From CAYNWT01 sp964450955 (GTDB taxonomy: Bacteria; Planctomycetota; Planctomycetia; Planctomycetales; Planctomycetaceae), in NCBI GenBank assembly GCA_964450955.1, contig CAYVFI010000059.1, forward strand, positions 1 to 22,174: a stretch of 22,174 bases of DNA, given 5' to 3'. The translations under genes were made by a program, and so were the position numbers. Positions within the stretch are counted from its first letter, which is position 1, and every line of letters begins with the position of its first letter. Shown here in pieces: positions 1 through 7,176 of this stretch. The notes under the pieces were generated by a model. That model was not told the DNA's origin, searched no databases, and was given only the letters and a program-made list of their open reading frames with translations.

Positions 1-102
1 AACCCTCTCCCGCGGCTGAGACCGCGACCTCTCCCGCAAGCGGGAGAGGTGACAGGGTGTTTGAGTGTCGAATGTCAAACAAGGATGCTCGAAGTTTGAA
101 GT
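1..102. repeat. partial first copy of the 177-bp tandem repeat
   Basis: Bases 1-66 match the end part of the repeat unit seen downstream (compare 213-278), with a few differences such as 'gagacc' for 'cacccc'. Bases 67-102 are unique spacer before the first full unit. The array therefore probably continues to the left of the window. No protein is credible here: the open frames crossing the array only translate the repeat. Confidence 0.75.
28..49. repeat. perfect GC-rich hairpin, copy 1
   Basis: The arms CCTCTCCCGC and GCGGGAGAGG are perfectly complementary and separated only by AA. A REP-like or terminator-like structure is possible, but there is no adjacent T-run. Confidence 0.8.
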
Positions 103-279
103 GCTGCGGTGCCGGCCGCTCTTGCTTTATCGTCTGACTTTCAGTGCTTCGATCCGTAGACGCTGCCGTGCGTGTCATTTGGAGATTCCGCGTTGGATAT
201 TGGATATTCGTCAGCCCTCTCCCGCGGCTGACACCCCGACCTCTCCCGCAAGCGGGAGAGGTGGCAGGGTGTTTGAAGG
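103..279. repeat. 177-bp direct repeat, unit 1
   Basis: This unit starts with GCTGCGGTGCCGGCCGCTCT and ends with the GC-rich hairpin and GGCAGGGTGTTTGAAG. The next unit repeats it almost base for base at an offset of exactly 177. It also contains a short internal repeat (TTGGATATTGGATATTCG, about 193-210). The near identity of the units implies recent tandem duplication or ongoing homogenisation. Confidence 0.9.
240..261. repeat. perfect GC-rich hairpin, copy 2
   Basis: Same 10-bp arms and AA centre as the hairpin at 28-49, carried inside repeat unit 1. Confidence 0.8.
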
Positions 280-450
280 GCTGCGGTGCCGGCCGCTCTT
301 GCTTTATCGTCTGACTTTCAGTGCTTCGATCCGTAGACGCTGCCGTGCGTGTCACTTGGAGATTCCGCGTTGGATATTGGATATTCGTCCGCCCTCTCCC
401 GCGGCTGACACCGCGACCTCTCCCGCAAGCGGGAGAGGTGGCAGGGTGTT
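280..450. repeat. 177-bp direct repeat, unit 2 (slightly short at its end)
   Basis: This is the second tandem unit, in register with unit 1. Visible changes are few, for example T to C in the GTGTCATTTGG/GTGTCACTTGG segment. The match stops at about 450, where unrelated sequence begins. A 13-bp pair CGCACTGCCGCAT follows at 459-471 and 474-486. Confidence 0.9.
417..438. repeat. perfect GC-rich hairpin, copy 3
   Basis: Same 10-bp arms and AA centre as at 28-49, carried inside repeat unit 2, about 130 bp upstream of the kinase gene start. Confidence 0.8.
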
Positions 451-514
451 GGCTGCCGCGCACTGCCGCATATCGCACTGCCGCATGTAGAACGGTTCAG
501 TTCGACAACACGAT

Positions 515-535
515 TGAGGTAAGATTGCTACCTCA
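515..535 (+). other. small inverted repeat upstream of the nucleotide kinase gene
   Basis: TGAGGTA (515-521) and TACCTCA (529-535) are complementary 7-bp arms around a 7-base spacer, ending 31 bases before the ATG at 567. It could be a leader hairpin or an operator. A chance match cannot be excluded. Confidence 0.3.
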
Positions 536-566
536 GCCCACAGGTACCTACCAACAGAGCCCGACC

Positions 567-1613
567 ATGGCCGAAGAGAACCAGCTCGCCCCCAACACAT
601 TCTTTATAGAAGTCTCCGGCGCCGGAATCCCCGACGTCGATGGCCTGTTTGTTCCATCAACGGCCCCGCCCACCAAATCAGAATCCGGTACCGTCTCCAG
701 CCCCGGGTACTGGAACGGCCGCATGGCGTGGGATCGAGCCGACGGGAAGTCCGAACGCAGCCCGGCTCTTTCTTATTCCAACAGCTACAAGTCCTGGCGA
801 ATCTGCCGACTGGACGGACACCTGGCCTACGACTTCACGTGCGACGACCAGTTGCCACCGACTGAAGGAGAATGGCACGTCTATAAGAAAGGCGTCGCTC
901 CTGCACCAAAAGTCGTGCTGCACCACTACGACCCGCGACTGCCCTGCCCTACTCCAAACGTCGTCTTCGTTTTGGGAGGTCCCGGCGCGGGAAAGGGAAC
1001 CATGTGCGAACTGGCCGAGTTCCAACTTGGCTGGACACACCTCTCAACCGGCGACCTGCTTCGCGCCGAACGTGAAGCGGGAGGCGCAGCGGCTGAGACA
1101 ATTGAGAAGTGTCTCGCGGCTGGCGAACTGGTTCCCAACGAAATCCTGATGACGCTAATTACGAACAAGATGGAAACCGTCACGCGAACAACCGGTCGGA
1201 ACAACTTTTTGCTGGACGGGTTCCCGCGTTCGCTCACCAATCTGGAAGGCTGGTATGAAGCCTTCGGCCGCGACGCAGAGCTACCAAAGATGCTGTACTT
1301 CGAGTGCCCGTACGACGTGCTGGAAAAACGAATTCTCGGTCGAGCAAAGTACACGGGGCGCAGCGACGACAACGTCGAAAGCATCAAGTTGCGGTTCGAC
1401 ACATTTAAGGCAGAGACACTACCGATCGTGGACTTGTTCAAAGGTAAGAACAGGTGCGTTGAGATCGATACCAGTCAGGATCGCCAGGCCGTCTACGACG
1501 TCGTGGTGAGCAACTTGTCTGAGTACACCGACACCGAGGCTGCCGCTAAACCACTTTCAGAACGAGCGGAAATGCTACTCGGCCTGCGACCGTTTCCGAA
1601 GAAGGAAGCGTAG
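567..1613 (+). CDS. UMP/CMP kinase-like (adenylate kinase superfamily) with extra N-terminal domain
   Basis: Predicted nucleoside monophosphate kinase of 348 aa, transferring phosphate from ATP to UMP/CMP or AMP in the cytoplasm. The P-loop GGPGAGKGT is at residues 137-145, the NMP-binding segment THLSTGDLLRAE begins at 157, and DGFPR is at 217-221. The LID is short (GRAKYTGRSDDN, 258-269), followed by ES-xx-LRFDTF and PIVDLF. The VVFVLGGPGAGKGT and GRSDDN-ES features resemble eukaryotic UMP-CMP kinases more than typical bacterial Adk (long LID) or Cmk. Residues 1-130 are an additional Trp/Tyr-rich module (VSGAG, VDGLFV, GYWNGRMAW, SWRICR, GEWHVYKKG, APAP) with no recognised function. The ATG at 567 was chosen because the open frame further upstream only translates the repeat array. 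There is no obvious Shine-Dalgarno. The stop lies 12 bases from the convergent xerC stop. Exact substrate uncertain. Confidence 0.85.
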   Translation: MAEENQLAPNTFFIEVSGAGIPDVDGLFVPSTAPPTKSESGTVSSPGYWNGRMAWDRADGKSERSPALSYSNSYKSWRICRLDGHLAYDFTCDDQLPPTEGEWHVYKKGVAPAPKVVLHHYDPRLPCPTPNVVFVLGGPGAGKGTMCELAEFQLGWTHLSTGDLLRAEREAGGAAAETIEKCLAAGELVPNEILMTLITNKMETVTRTTGRNNFLLDGFPRSLTNLEGWYEAFGRDAELPKMLYFECPYDVLEKRILGRAKYTGRSDDNVESIKLRFDTFKAETLPIVDLFKGKNRCVEIDTSQDRQAVYDVVVSNLSEYTDTEAAAKPLSERAEMLLGLRPFPKKEA

Positions 1614-1625
1614 CTCCGCCTCCGC

Positions 1626-2534
1626 CTACGACGCTTTCTTGCGAGCGTGTGGGTGGGCTTTCTCGTACGTCTCTCGTAGACGGCGAGTACTCACGTGGGT
1701 GTAGATTTGGGTCGTCGTCAGGCTTTTGTGGCCCAACAGTTCCTGCACAGTTCGCAGGTCGGCTCCACCGTCCAACAAGTGCGTGGCAAAACTGTGACGC
1801 AGTGTATGCGGTGAGGTCGCCGAATCCAGGCCGGCGGTTGCGAGGTGCTTCTCCAACATACGACCAATGCTGCGCGTTGTCAGGCGTTTGCCGAACCGGT
1901 TCAGGAACATAGCGAACTCATCGTCCCCGGCATCATCGGCAGGCTTACGGACGTCCATCCAGTTCAGCAGCGCTTTGGATGCATAGCTGCCGACCGGAGC
2001 GATGCGTTCTTTCCGTCCCTTGCCCAGCACTCGCAGGATTCCGGAGTCCTGATCCCAGTCGGTGACGTTCAAACCAACCAACTCAGCCACACGAAGCCCG
2101 GCTGAGTACATCGTTTCCAAAATGGCCCGATCGCGCAGACCGGCGGCGCTGTTGGCGGGTGGAGCCTCCAACAACAGACCCACTTGCTCTGACGTCAGGA
2201 AGTGCGGCAGCTTGCGGCCGGCTCGCGGTGTTCTCAAAGCCTGCGCTGGGTTTGTTTCGCAAATATTTTCGCGGCAACAGTACCGGAAAAAGCTTCTCAG
2301 ACAGGCAATGCGTCGAGCAACGGTGCTGCGGGCGTAACCGCAATCGTGTAGGAACGCGAGGTACTCACGCAGCACGCCCACATTAATTTCGCCGGGCGGA
2401 GTGACGCCACCTTTGTGTTCGGTCAGGAACTCAACCAACGCGGACATGTCGTCGGCGTATGACTTGATCGTGAGCTCGCTGGAGTTGCGTTCGATCTTAA
2501 GGTAACGGAGGAACCCGTCTATCGCTGCGTGCAT
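1626..2534 (-). CDS. xerC: tyrosine recombinase XerC/XerD
   Basis: Site-specific tyrosine recombinase of 302 aa, the usual XerC/XerD length. The family resolves chromosome dimers at dif with a partner Xer protein and FtsK. Residues 1-90 form the SAM-like core-binding domain (LKIERNSSELTIKSYADD; VARRIACLRSFFRYC). The catalytic domain follows with all expected residues: R148 (SAGLRVAEL), K172 (GKGRKER), H243 and R246 (HTLRHSFATHLL), H269 (LLGHKSL) and nucleophile Y278 (IYTHVS). A full-length housekeeping form is more likely than an integron or phage integrase, because nothing mobile flanks it. The upstream 96-aa gene ends 30 bases away on the same strand, so the two are probably co-transcribed. 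XerC versus XerD cannot be settled from one copy. Confidence 0.9.
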   Translation of the reverse strand: MHAAIDGFLRYLKIERNSSELTIKSYADDMSALVEFLTEHKGGVTPPGEINVGVLREYLAFLHDCGYARSTVARRIACLRSFFRYCCRENICETNPAQALRTPRAGRKLPHFLTSEQVGLLLEAPPANSAAGLRDRAILETMYSAGLRVAELVGLNVTDWDQDSGILRVLGKGRKERIAPVGSYASKALLNWMDVRKPADDAGDDEFAMFLNRFGKRLTTRSIGRMLEKHLATAGLDSATSPHTLRHSFATHLLDGGADLRTVQELLGHKSLTTTQIYTHVSTRRLRETYEKAHPHARKKAS

Positions 2535-2564
2535 GCGAACAATTCCTGCTGCAGTGTCAGATCG

Positions 2565-2855
2565 CTACCACTCCAGATCGAAGTCCATGTCCAACTCTGG
2601 CAGCCGGTTACTGGTGAGAGATAAACCGGTAAGGTCGGGAACTTCTACTTCGATGTCTTCACAGTCGCCGTCTTCTCGCATCTGCCGCACACGCTGGCTA
2701 AGCACCGCGGCGTCGTACCACGAAAAGTTTAGTTCTTCGTCCGCAGCCGATTCGCCAATCTGCCTTAGCAGCTCGTCGTAACTGGTTTCGTCAAACAGGA
2801 AGACGTACCGCTGACTTTCTTTGACGAGTGCCAGAACGTTCACAGCGCGAGCCAT
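2565..2855 (-). CDS. hypothetical small acidic protein upstream of xerC
   Basis: An unrecognised 96-aa soluble protein with no signal peptide or membrane span. The N-terminal part (residues 5-30, VNVLALVKESQRYVFLFDE) looks like a beta-strand pair. The middle is helical (YDELLRQIGESAADEELNFSWYDAAVLSQRVRQM), and the C-terminal third is very acidic, ending DMDFDLEW. The ATG is preceded on the minus strand by a CCTCCGGAGAC stretch with GGAG about 8 bases upstream, an acceptable Shine-Dalgarno that supports this start. It sits 30 bases before xerC on the same strand and probably shares its transcript. Coding is supported by the start, spacing and codon pattern. No function can be assigned. Confidence 0.7.
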   Translation of the reverse strand: MARAVNVLALVKESQRYVFLFDETSYDELLRQIGESAADEELNFSWYDAAVLSQRVRQMREDGDCEDIEVEVPDLTGLSLTSNRLPELDMDFDLEW

Positions 2856-3071
2856 CGGTGTCTCCGGAGGAAAAGGCGTTGGGGCCAGTTTTCCTCATCG
2901 ACACGAACCCGGTGCGACTTCGTGAATCCAGTGCGCACCCGCGTAGCTTAACTCCGCGCGCGAAGGGATTGAGTGGTGCAGCGCGGTCGTTGCAGAAGTT
3001 GCCGCTTCAGTGCCGTGGACACACAGGTTGCGGTCAGCGCGGGCCCGGTTTCGGAGAGGCCGGCGACTTTT
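2856..3071. other. intergenic region upstream of the 96-aa gene/xerC pair
   Basis: About 215 bases between the exchanger stop and the next minus-strand start. Apart from the Shine-Dalgarno beside 2855, no convincing gene, RNA, promoter or T-tailed hairpin was found. Plus-strand frames crossing it lack a plausible product. Confidence 0.5.
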
Positions 3072-4493
3072 TTATGTCAGTGAGATACCAAGCGAACCCA
3101 GAACTGCGTAGCCGACAAACATCGCGTACAGCGAACACAAGAACAACGCCTTTGTCCGAGTCAGCTGTTTGCGGTGCCACATTACGGCCAGCGTGATGAT
3201 GGTGAAGATCACCAGCAGAATCCTTAGACCGTCCAGGCCGGCGATCGGTTTGCCGTCCTCCAGCAAACTTACCGGCTGCCAACCGGTCATGTAGGAGTTC
3301 ACCAGCAGCGGAATGGACACACAAATGCAGATATCGAAGATGTTCGAACCGAACGCGTTCGAAACGGCTCCGGAATCATCACCGCGCCGGGCTGCTCCGA
3401 TAGCAAGTAAAGTGTCGGGAACAGACGACGCGGCCGCTGCCACAATCACGGCAACAAAAAACGGCGGCACGGCAAACAGATCAGCAATCGAACGCGTTGC
3501 ATCGACCAGGAAGTAGCAGGCAAACGCGGCGACAGCGGTTGAAGCCACGATAATTGCCCAGCAGGCCGCGTATCCGGTCAGTGGCACGCGGAAGAACCCA
3601 AAAAAAACACCGGCCGATTCAGGAGGAGCCGATGTGCGGCTGTGCGAGCCTCTGTCTTCTGCTGTCAAATCCACGACAGCTCGCTGAACCAACGGCAGCG
3701 AAACGCTGACACCGCGTTCAGACATGCTCGCCATAACCGCCTGCGGATCTTCGTCACGACCGCGATCACGCATGTAGTCTCGAAGTGCGCTCATGCGACG
3801 ACGGTACTTTTTTGCGTCGAAAAACAACGTGATCACGTAAGCCGCATACACGCCAATCAAACACATACCCATCCACCATTCCATCGAATTATTCAGCAGG
3901 AACAGAATGAGCAAAATCTGACACCCAACAAACCACAACCCATCGCGCGAGATGACTTCCTTTTCAACGTCGATAGTCGGTCGCGACGGTCGGGTCCATG
4001 AAATGACCAACGCACAGAAGGCGGGAATAAGAATCATGTTGTAAACAGCACTACCTGCGCAAGTGGCGATAGTGGCTCCAAACCCTTCCGCACCAGCTTC
4101 AGCAAGCAACGCCTCAACCCGCGCAGGATCCGCACTGGCGTCTGCGGTTCCGACTGAACCAAGCGCGAGAACCACGAAGAAGATTCCGCTTAGCAATTCC
4201 GGCATGGAACTCGCCACAGCATCCAGGGTGGCTCCACGCACAGAACCCGGCAGCAACAACGCCTCACCAATCCACTGAGCCGCATCGGCGAAGGGATCGC
4301 AGGCCTGCCAAATCACAACCGACACGGTGGCGACTTCAAACACCAGAAACAACACGGCCCAGTGCATCGCCGCGCTTTGGTTCTGCAGGTACCAAAACAC
4401 CACGCACAGCGCGACGATGACTGCGGAGATAAACAAACCCCGCAAATCACGCTCGTCTTCTTCCTCAGGTTGTGAACTGGAGTGATCAGTCAT
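3072..4493 (-). CDS. sodium/calcium (CaCA family) cation exchanger
   Basis: Inner-membrane antiporter of 473 aa, predicted to exchange Na+ or H+ for Ca2+ or a related cation. It has about ten hydrophobic spans in two halves (roughly residues 20-225 and 305-470), split by a hydrophilic cytoplasmic loop (about 226-298), as usual in CaCA proteins. The alpha-1 repeat is GATLDAVASSMPELLSG (87-103) with GSAVYNM (147-153). The alpha-2 repeat is AAAASSVPDTLLAIGAARRG (352-371) followed by VSNAFGSNIFD. E99 and D360 occupy the positions of the paired ion-binding acidic residues. The alpha-1 motif is less canonical than alpha-2. The N-terminus is acidic (EEEDERD). It is a single gene, divergent from 4692 and followed by a 216-bp gap. 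Ion specificity cannot be read from sequence. Confidence 0.85.
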   Translation of the reverse strand: MTDHSSSQPEEEDERDLRGLFISAVIVALCVVFWYLQNQSAAMHWAVLFLVFEVATVSVVIWQACDPFADAAQWIGEALLLPGSVRGATLDAVASSMPELLSGIFFVVLALGSVGTADASADPARVEALLAEAGAEGFGATIATCAGSAVYNMILIPAFCALVISWTRPSRPTIDVEKEVISRDGLWFVGCQILLILFLLNNSMEWWMGMCLIGVYAAYVITLFFDAKKYRRRMSALRDYMRDRGRDEDPQAVMASMSERGVSVSLPLVQRAVVDLTAEDRGSHSRTSAPPESAGVFFGFFRVPLTGYAACWAIIVASTAVAAFACYFLVDATRSIADLFAVPPFFVAVIVAAAASSVPDTLLAIGAARRGDDSGAVSNAFGSNIFDICICVSIPLLVNSYMTGWQPVSLLEDGKPIAGLDGLRILLVIFTIITLAVMWHRKQLTRTKALFLCSLYAMFVGYAVLGSLGISLT

Positions 4494-4691
4494 TCAGAAC
4501 GCCTTGGGTACTTCCTGCCAGTCATCACGGCCGAGCGGCCATGCTACAACAGTGGCCCGGTTCCGCAGCATAGAACCAGCGACTCCGATTGCAAATCACT
4601 GGCTGGTTCCGGCAGGAACCAGCGACAACTGCATCCGGTGTAGCATCCAACACGCAGCCCCGTTACAAACCTGCGTTATTCAACGTCTAGT
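4494..4691. promoter_or_regulatory. divergent intergenic region with GGTTCC/GGAACC palindromes
   Basis: This 198-bp gap separates the minus-strand exchanger from the plus-strand Rossmann protein and should hold both promoters. It contains a perfect 9-bp inverted repeat GCTGGTTCC (4602-4610) / GGAACCAGC (4615-4623) with a 4-base centre. A second pair is GGTTC (4559-4563) / GAACC (4573-4577). An 11-bp direct repeat GAACCAGCGAC lies at 4573-4583 and 4616-4626. The repeated half-sites suggest a dimeric regulator binding site. No clear -35/-10 pair was seen. Confidence 0.4.
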
Positions 4692-5612
4692 GTGGCAGAG
4701 CCCTTGAAACTGCAACCCAACAAACAAAACCAACTGCGGCTTGGCATCGTCGGCCTGCCTGCTGTGTGGGACAAACTTTACCGCCCCGCGTTAGCAACAC
4801 TGTCCAACCGCGTTCAGGTGACCACAGTCTTTAACGCCACCGGCGACCGCGCCCTGCTTGAAGCTGAACGACTGGATGCCGTACCGGTCAGCGGCGTGCT
4901 GGCTTTGGCTCGACGAACCGAAGTTGATGCGGTTCTGGTCCTGGATACCGGCTGGACCAAACACAACTTGCTACCGCACCTGGCAACCATCAGCAAGCCG
5001 GTATTTCTGGGAACCGACGCACTGGACCTGGAAACCGTTGAGTACCTGCATTCCATCGTCACCCTAAACGGCGCGACGTGGACTCCGGAACTCAGCCACC
5101 GATTCTCGCCGGCCACCATTCGGCTCATGGAACTCATGGCGACCCAACTTGGTGACACCCTGCGAATTGAAATGGTGGTGCCAGCGACCGACGCCTCGTG
5201 GACGCGAACCGAACTAGCCAAAGCAATCGACTGGGCTTTCTTTGTGCTGCGAACCGCCAGCAGCGTGCAGTCTGTACGTATCGACCAATCCGGCTGCCGC
5301 CTGCGATGCAATATCGCTGGCGGGCGAACCGCAGACGTTGTCATGATGAACGCCCGCGATGATGAAGAACCGCATCGCATTGTGAAGTGCGGTCGAGGTG
5401 AAGCCACAATCACCAGCGATCAAACCATCCAATGGCAGATCACCGGTCACACTCCGACCGTCGAAACTCTATCCGGCGAAAGCGACGCCATCGGAATGCA
5501 ACTCGCCATCTTTCTGCGTCGAGCAGTCGGTGGCCTGATTCCAGCAGCCGATCTCAGCGACCTGCACCGCTGCCACGTCGCGGCCGAACGAATTTCGACA
5601 GCCTGGTTCTAA
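4692..5612 (+). CDS. Gfo/Idh/MocA-like Rossmann-fold protein, divergent
   Basis: A 306-aa protein starting at GTG. Residues 16-115 look like an NAD(P)-binding Rossmann domain of the Gfo/Idh/MocA type: LRLGIVGLPAVWDKLYRPAL, a strand VQVTTVFN, a helix ALLEAERLDA, ALARRTEVDAVLVLD, and SKPVFLGTDAL in the place of the usual EKP motif. Lys is retained but the preceding Glu is Ser. The C-terminal half (about 120-300) is shorter than usual, and I do not see the family's conserved catalytic His. It could therefore be a weak, specialised or non-catalytic member. The glycine signature is GIVGLPAVW rather than G-x-G-x-x-G. No Shine-Dalgarno is evident. It ends 62 bases from the convergent glucanase gene. 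Substrate unknown. Confidence 0.65.
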   Translation: MAEPLKLQPNKQNQLRLGIVGLPAVWDKLYRPALATLSNRVQVTTVFNATGDRALLEAERLDAVPVSGVLALARRTEVDAVLVLDTGWTKHNLLPHLATISKPVFLGTDALDLETVEYLHSIVTLNGATWTPELSHRFSPATIRLMELMATQLGDTLRIEMVVPATDASWTRTELAKAIDWAFFVLRTASSVQSVRIDQSGCRLRCNIAGGRTADVVMMNARDDEEPHRIVKCGRGEATITSDQTIQWQITGHTPTVETLSGESDAIGMQLAIFLRRAVGGLIPAADLSDLHRCHVAAERISTAWF

Positions 5613-5674
5613 GTCGCTGCGTTGGCTCACATTGATCGGCGAGCCGGCGCTGGTAGCTCTTCGGAAGCCGCGCC

Positions 5675-7030
5675 CTATTTGCCGGCGATGGAAAAACCCA
5701 GCTTCTTTAATCCCGCCTGAATCTCGGGCGCGGACATGAATAGTTTCCACAACAAGCCGCTGCGGTGATTCTCAATCATGCTCACGATCGGACCCTGGTC
5801 GATGGCGAGGTATCTGGTCGGGAACCAATCCTCGCCTTCATTAAACGCGTCGTAGAACCCGTACTTGCCAAGCAGGCGGTCGCCGAGTTCGTCGTGGAAA
5901 TATCGCAGAGCTGCCATGCAGGCGTCCGGGTCGTAAGGGAACGACGACAAGGCTGCGGTCGGCGAGATGGTTCCCTCGTCTCGCTGCGGACAGTGTCCGC
6001 GATACCCGCGCAGCGAGTAACTGCTGGTGAGTCCCCAACAGCGTTTGGAGTAACCCTTGTGCCCGGCCGGGTTCGCAACGCAGTAGGCCCGACACATTTG
6101 CACGTGGGCCCGGTTGTGCTGCCAATAGTCGGCATAGCGATCGGTCAGAGCTCGAGGGTCGAGACCAAGAAAAGAATAGTGAGCCCAAAACAACGGCCCG
6201 CAGTGGGAACGTATGCCCTGATGACGAAGTTCCAGCGACACGTTATGACTTTTTGTCTTCTTCTTAATCGATCCGCCTTCGGCCCAACCCTCGTGGTAAA
6301 CCTCAGCCGGAACACCGTGCGTGGGCGACGATGCGGCCAGCACATACGTAATAAGACACTCGTTGTAGCCGCGGATCCGGAAGTTCATCTCCCATCCGCG
6401 GTTCGGCGACCAATGCCAGAACAGGACGTTCTCGCGGTTCGGACCCCGGTGCCAATCCCATTCGATTTCTCTCCACAACCTATCCGCTTCTTCTGCGAGC
6501 TTCTTTTCGTTGGGCGTGCCATTAAGAAAATACTGACGAACACAGATCAGCCCCTGAGCCAGGAACGATGTTTCGACCAGGTCGCCGCCGTCATCCTTCC
6601 GCCCAAACGGCTTCACTTTGCCGGTAGGCCCATGCAGCCAGTGCGGCCACACACCATGAAAACGATCGGCCTTCTTTAAAGACTGCAACATCTTTGCGAG
6701 CCTGACCACCGCTTGTTCTCGCGTGATGAAACCACGTTCGCTGCCCACAAGAATAGCCATCAACCCAAAGCCTGTGCCGCCTGTCGTGACCACATCGCGA
6801 TCATTGCTCGGATAGACTCCGTCCAGATGAATCCGCTCACAAGACAGACCAGAAACCGGTTCGGCTCCATCCCAAAAATAGCGGAACGAAGATTGCTGAG
6901 TCAGATCTAACAACTGCTGGTCTGACAGCTTCGTCGAACCAGCACCGCCCTGCTCCTGCCCCTCCTGGCCGGTTGCGTTCGACCCCAGCAGCACAGCGAT
7001 TATGGGAAGAATGACTCGTGGGTTACCCAT
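5675..7030 (-). CDS. secreted glycoamylase-like / GH144 family beta-glucanase
   Basis: A 451-aa exported protein with a hydrophobic leader (VILPIIAVLLGSNATGQ, about residues 5-22). The body matches the glycoamylase-like domain (Pfam PF10091) of GH144, whose characterised members hydrolyse beta-1,2-glucans. Landmarks: FRYFWDGAEPVSGL (49-62), TTGGTGFGLMAIL (82-94), GVWPHWL, DDGGDLVETSFLAQGL (146-161), RGYNECLITYVLAASSPTHG (220-239), CWGLTSSYSLRGY (331-343), DEGTISPTAALSSFPY (351-366) and NEGEDWFPTRYLAIDQGPIV (397-416). D150, E153 and E224 are in the motifs carrying the functionally important acids, by analogy. It lies 128 bases after the chelatase gene on the same strand. Substrate is inferred only. 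It may act on cyclic or linear beta-1,2-glucan or a related algal or bacterial polysaccharide. Confidence 0.8.
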   Translation of the reverse strand: MGNPRVILPIIAVLLGSNATGQEGQEQGGAGSTKLSDQQLLDLTQQSSFRYFWDGAEPVSGLSCERIHLDGVYPSNDRDVVTTGGTGFGLMAILVGSERGFITREQAVVRLAKMLQSLKKADRFHGVWPHWLHGPTGKVKPFGRKDDGGDLVETSFLAQGLICVRQYFLNGTPNEKKLAEEADRLWREIEWDWHRGPNRENVLFWHWSPNRGWEMNFRIRGYNECLITYVLAASSPTHGVPAEVYHEGWAEGGSIKKKTKSHNVSLELRHQGIRSHCGPLFWAHYSFLGLDPRALTDRYADYWQHNRAHVQMCRAYCVANPAGHKGYSKRCWGLTSSYSLRGYRGHCPQRDEGTISPTAALSSFPYDPDACMAALRYFHDELGDRLLGKYGFYDAFNEGEDWFPTRYLAIDQGPIVSMIENHRSGLLWKLFMSAPEIQAGLKKLGFSIAGK

Positions 7031-7158
7031 GACAGCCTGATCCTACAGTCTCAAAAGTTGCTAAGCGCTGGAATTGAATGCGATGATCGCAACCCGCGAT
7101 GACCCAGCATGGCTGGCTCCACTCAGCCCAGGCGGGCCCGTCTTACGGCAGCTGGCAT
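7031..7158 (-). other. short gap between the chelatase and glucanase genes
   Basis: 128 bases with no gene. Part of it is one copy of the 16-bp tandem duplication that covers the chelatase stop (see 7145-7176). No T-tailed hairpin was seen, so the two genes may be co-transcribed. Confidence 0.4.
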
Positions 7159-7176
7159 CTACGGCAGCTGGCATCT
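7145..7176. repeat. 16-bp tandem duplication across the chelatase stop codon
   Basis: ACGGCAGCTGGCATCT occurs twice head to tail (7145-7160 and 7161-7176). On the minus strand the chelatase stop codon (TAG, 7159-7161) forms at the joint of the two copies. With a single copy the frame would end at the same codon as TAA, so the encoded protein is unchanged. Confidence 0.9.

Noticed and set aside
103..450. CRISPR array
   Set aside because: The units are 177 bp, adjacent and almost identical throughout. There are no short repeats with unique spacers and no cas genes.
65..490. Open frame through the repeat array on the plus strand
   Set aside because: It translates the same repeat twice with no start context or protein-like features. 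The frame length results from duplication of a stop-free unit.
321..566. Upstream extension of the nucleotide kinase gene
   Set aside because: The extra 82 residues come from repeat DNA. ATG at 567 begins a sensible protein sequence.
1626..2534. Integrase of a mobile element or integron
   Set aside because: No attachment-site repeats, cargo genes or integron-specific insertion were seen. Length and motifs fit housekeeping XerC/XerD.
5613..5674. Terminator between the convergent Rossmann and glucanase genes
   Set aside because: GGCTC (5624-5628) / GAGCC (5641-5645) gives only a 5-bp stem with a 12-base loop and no T-run.
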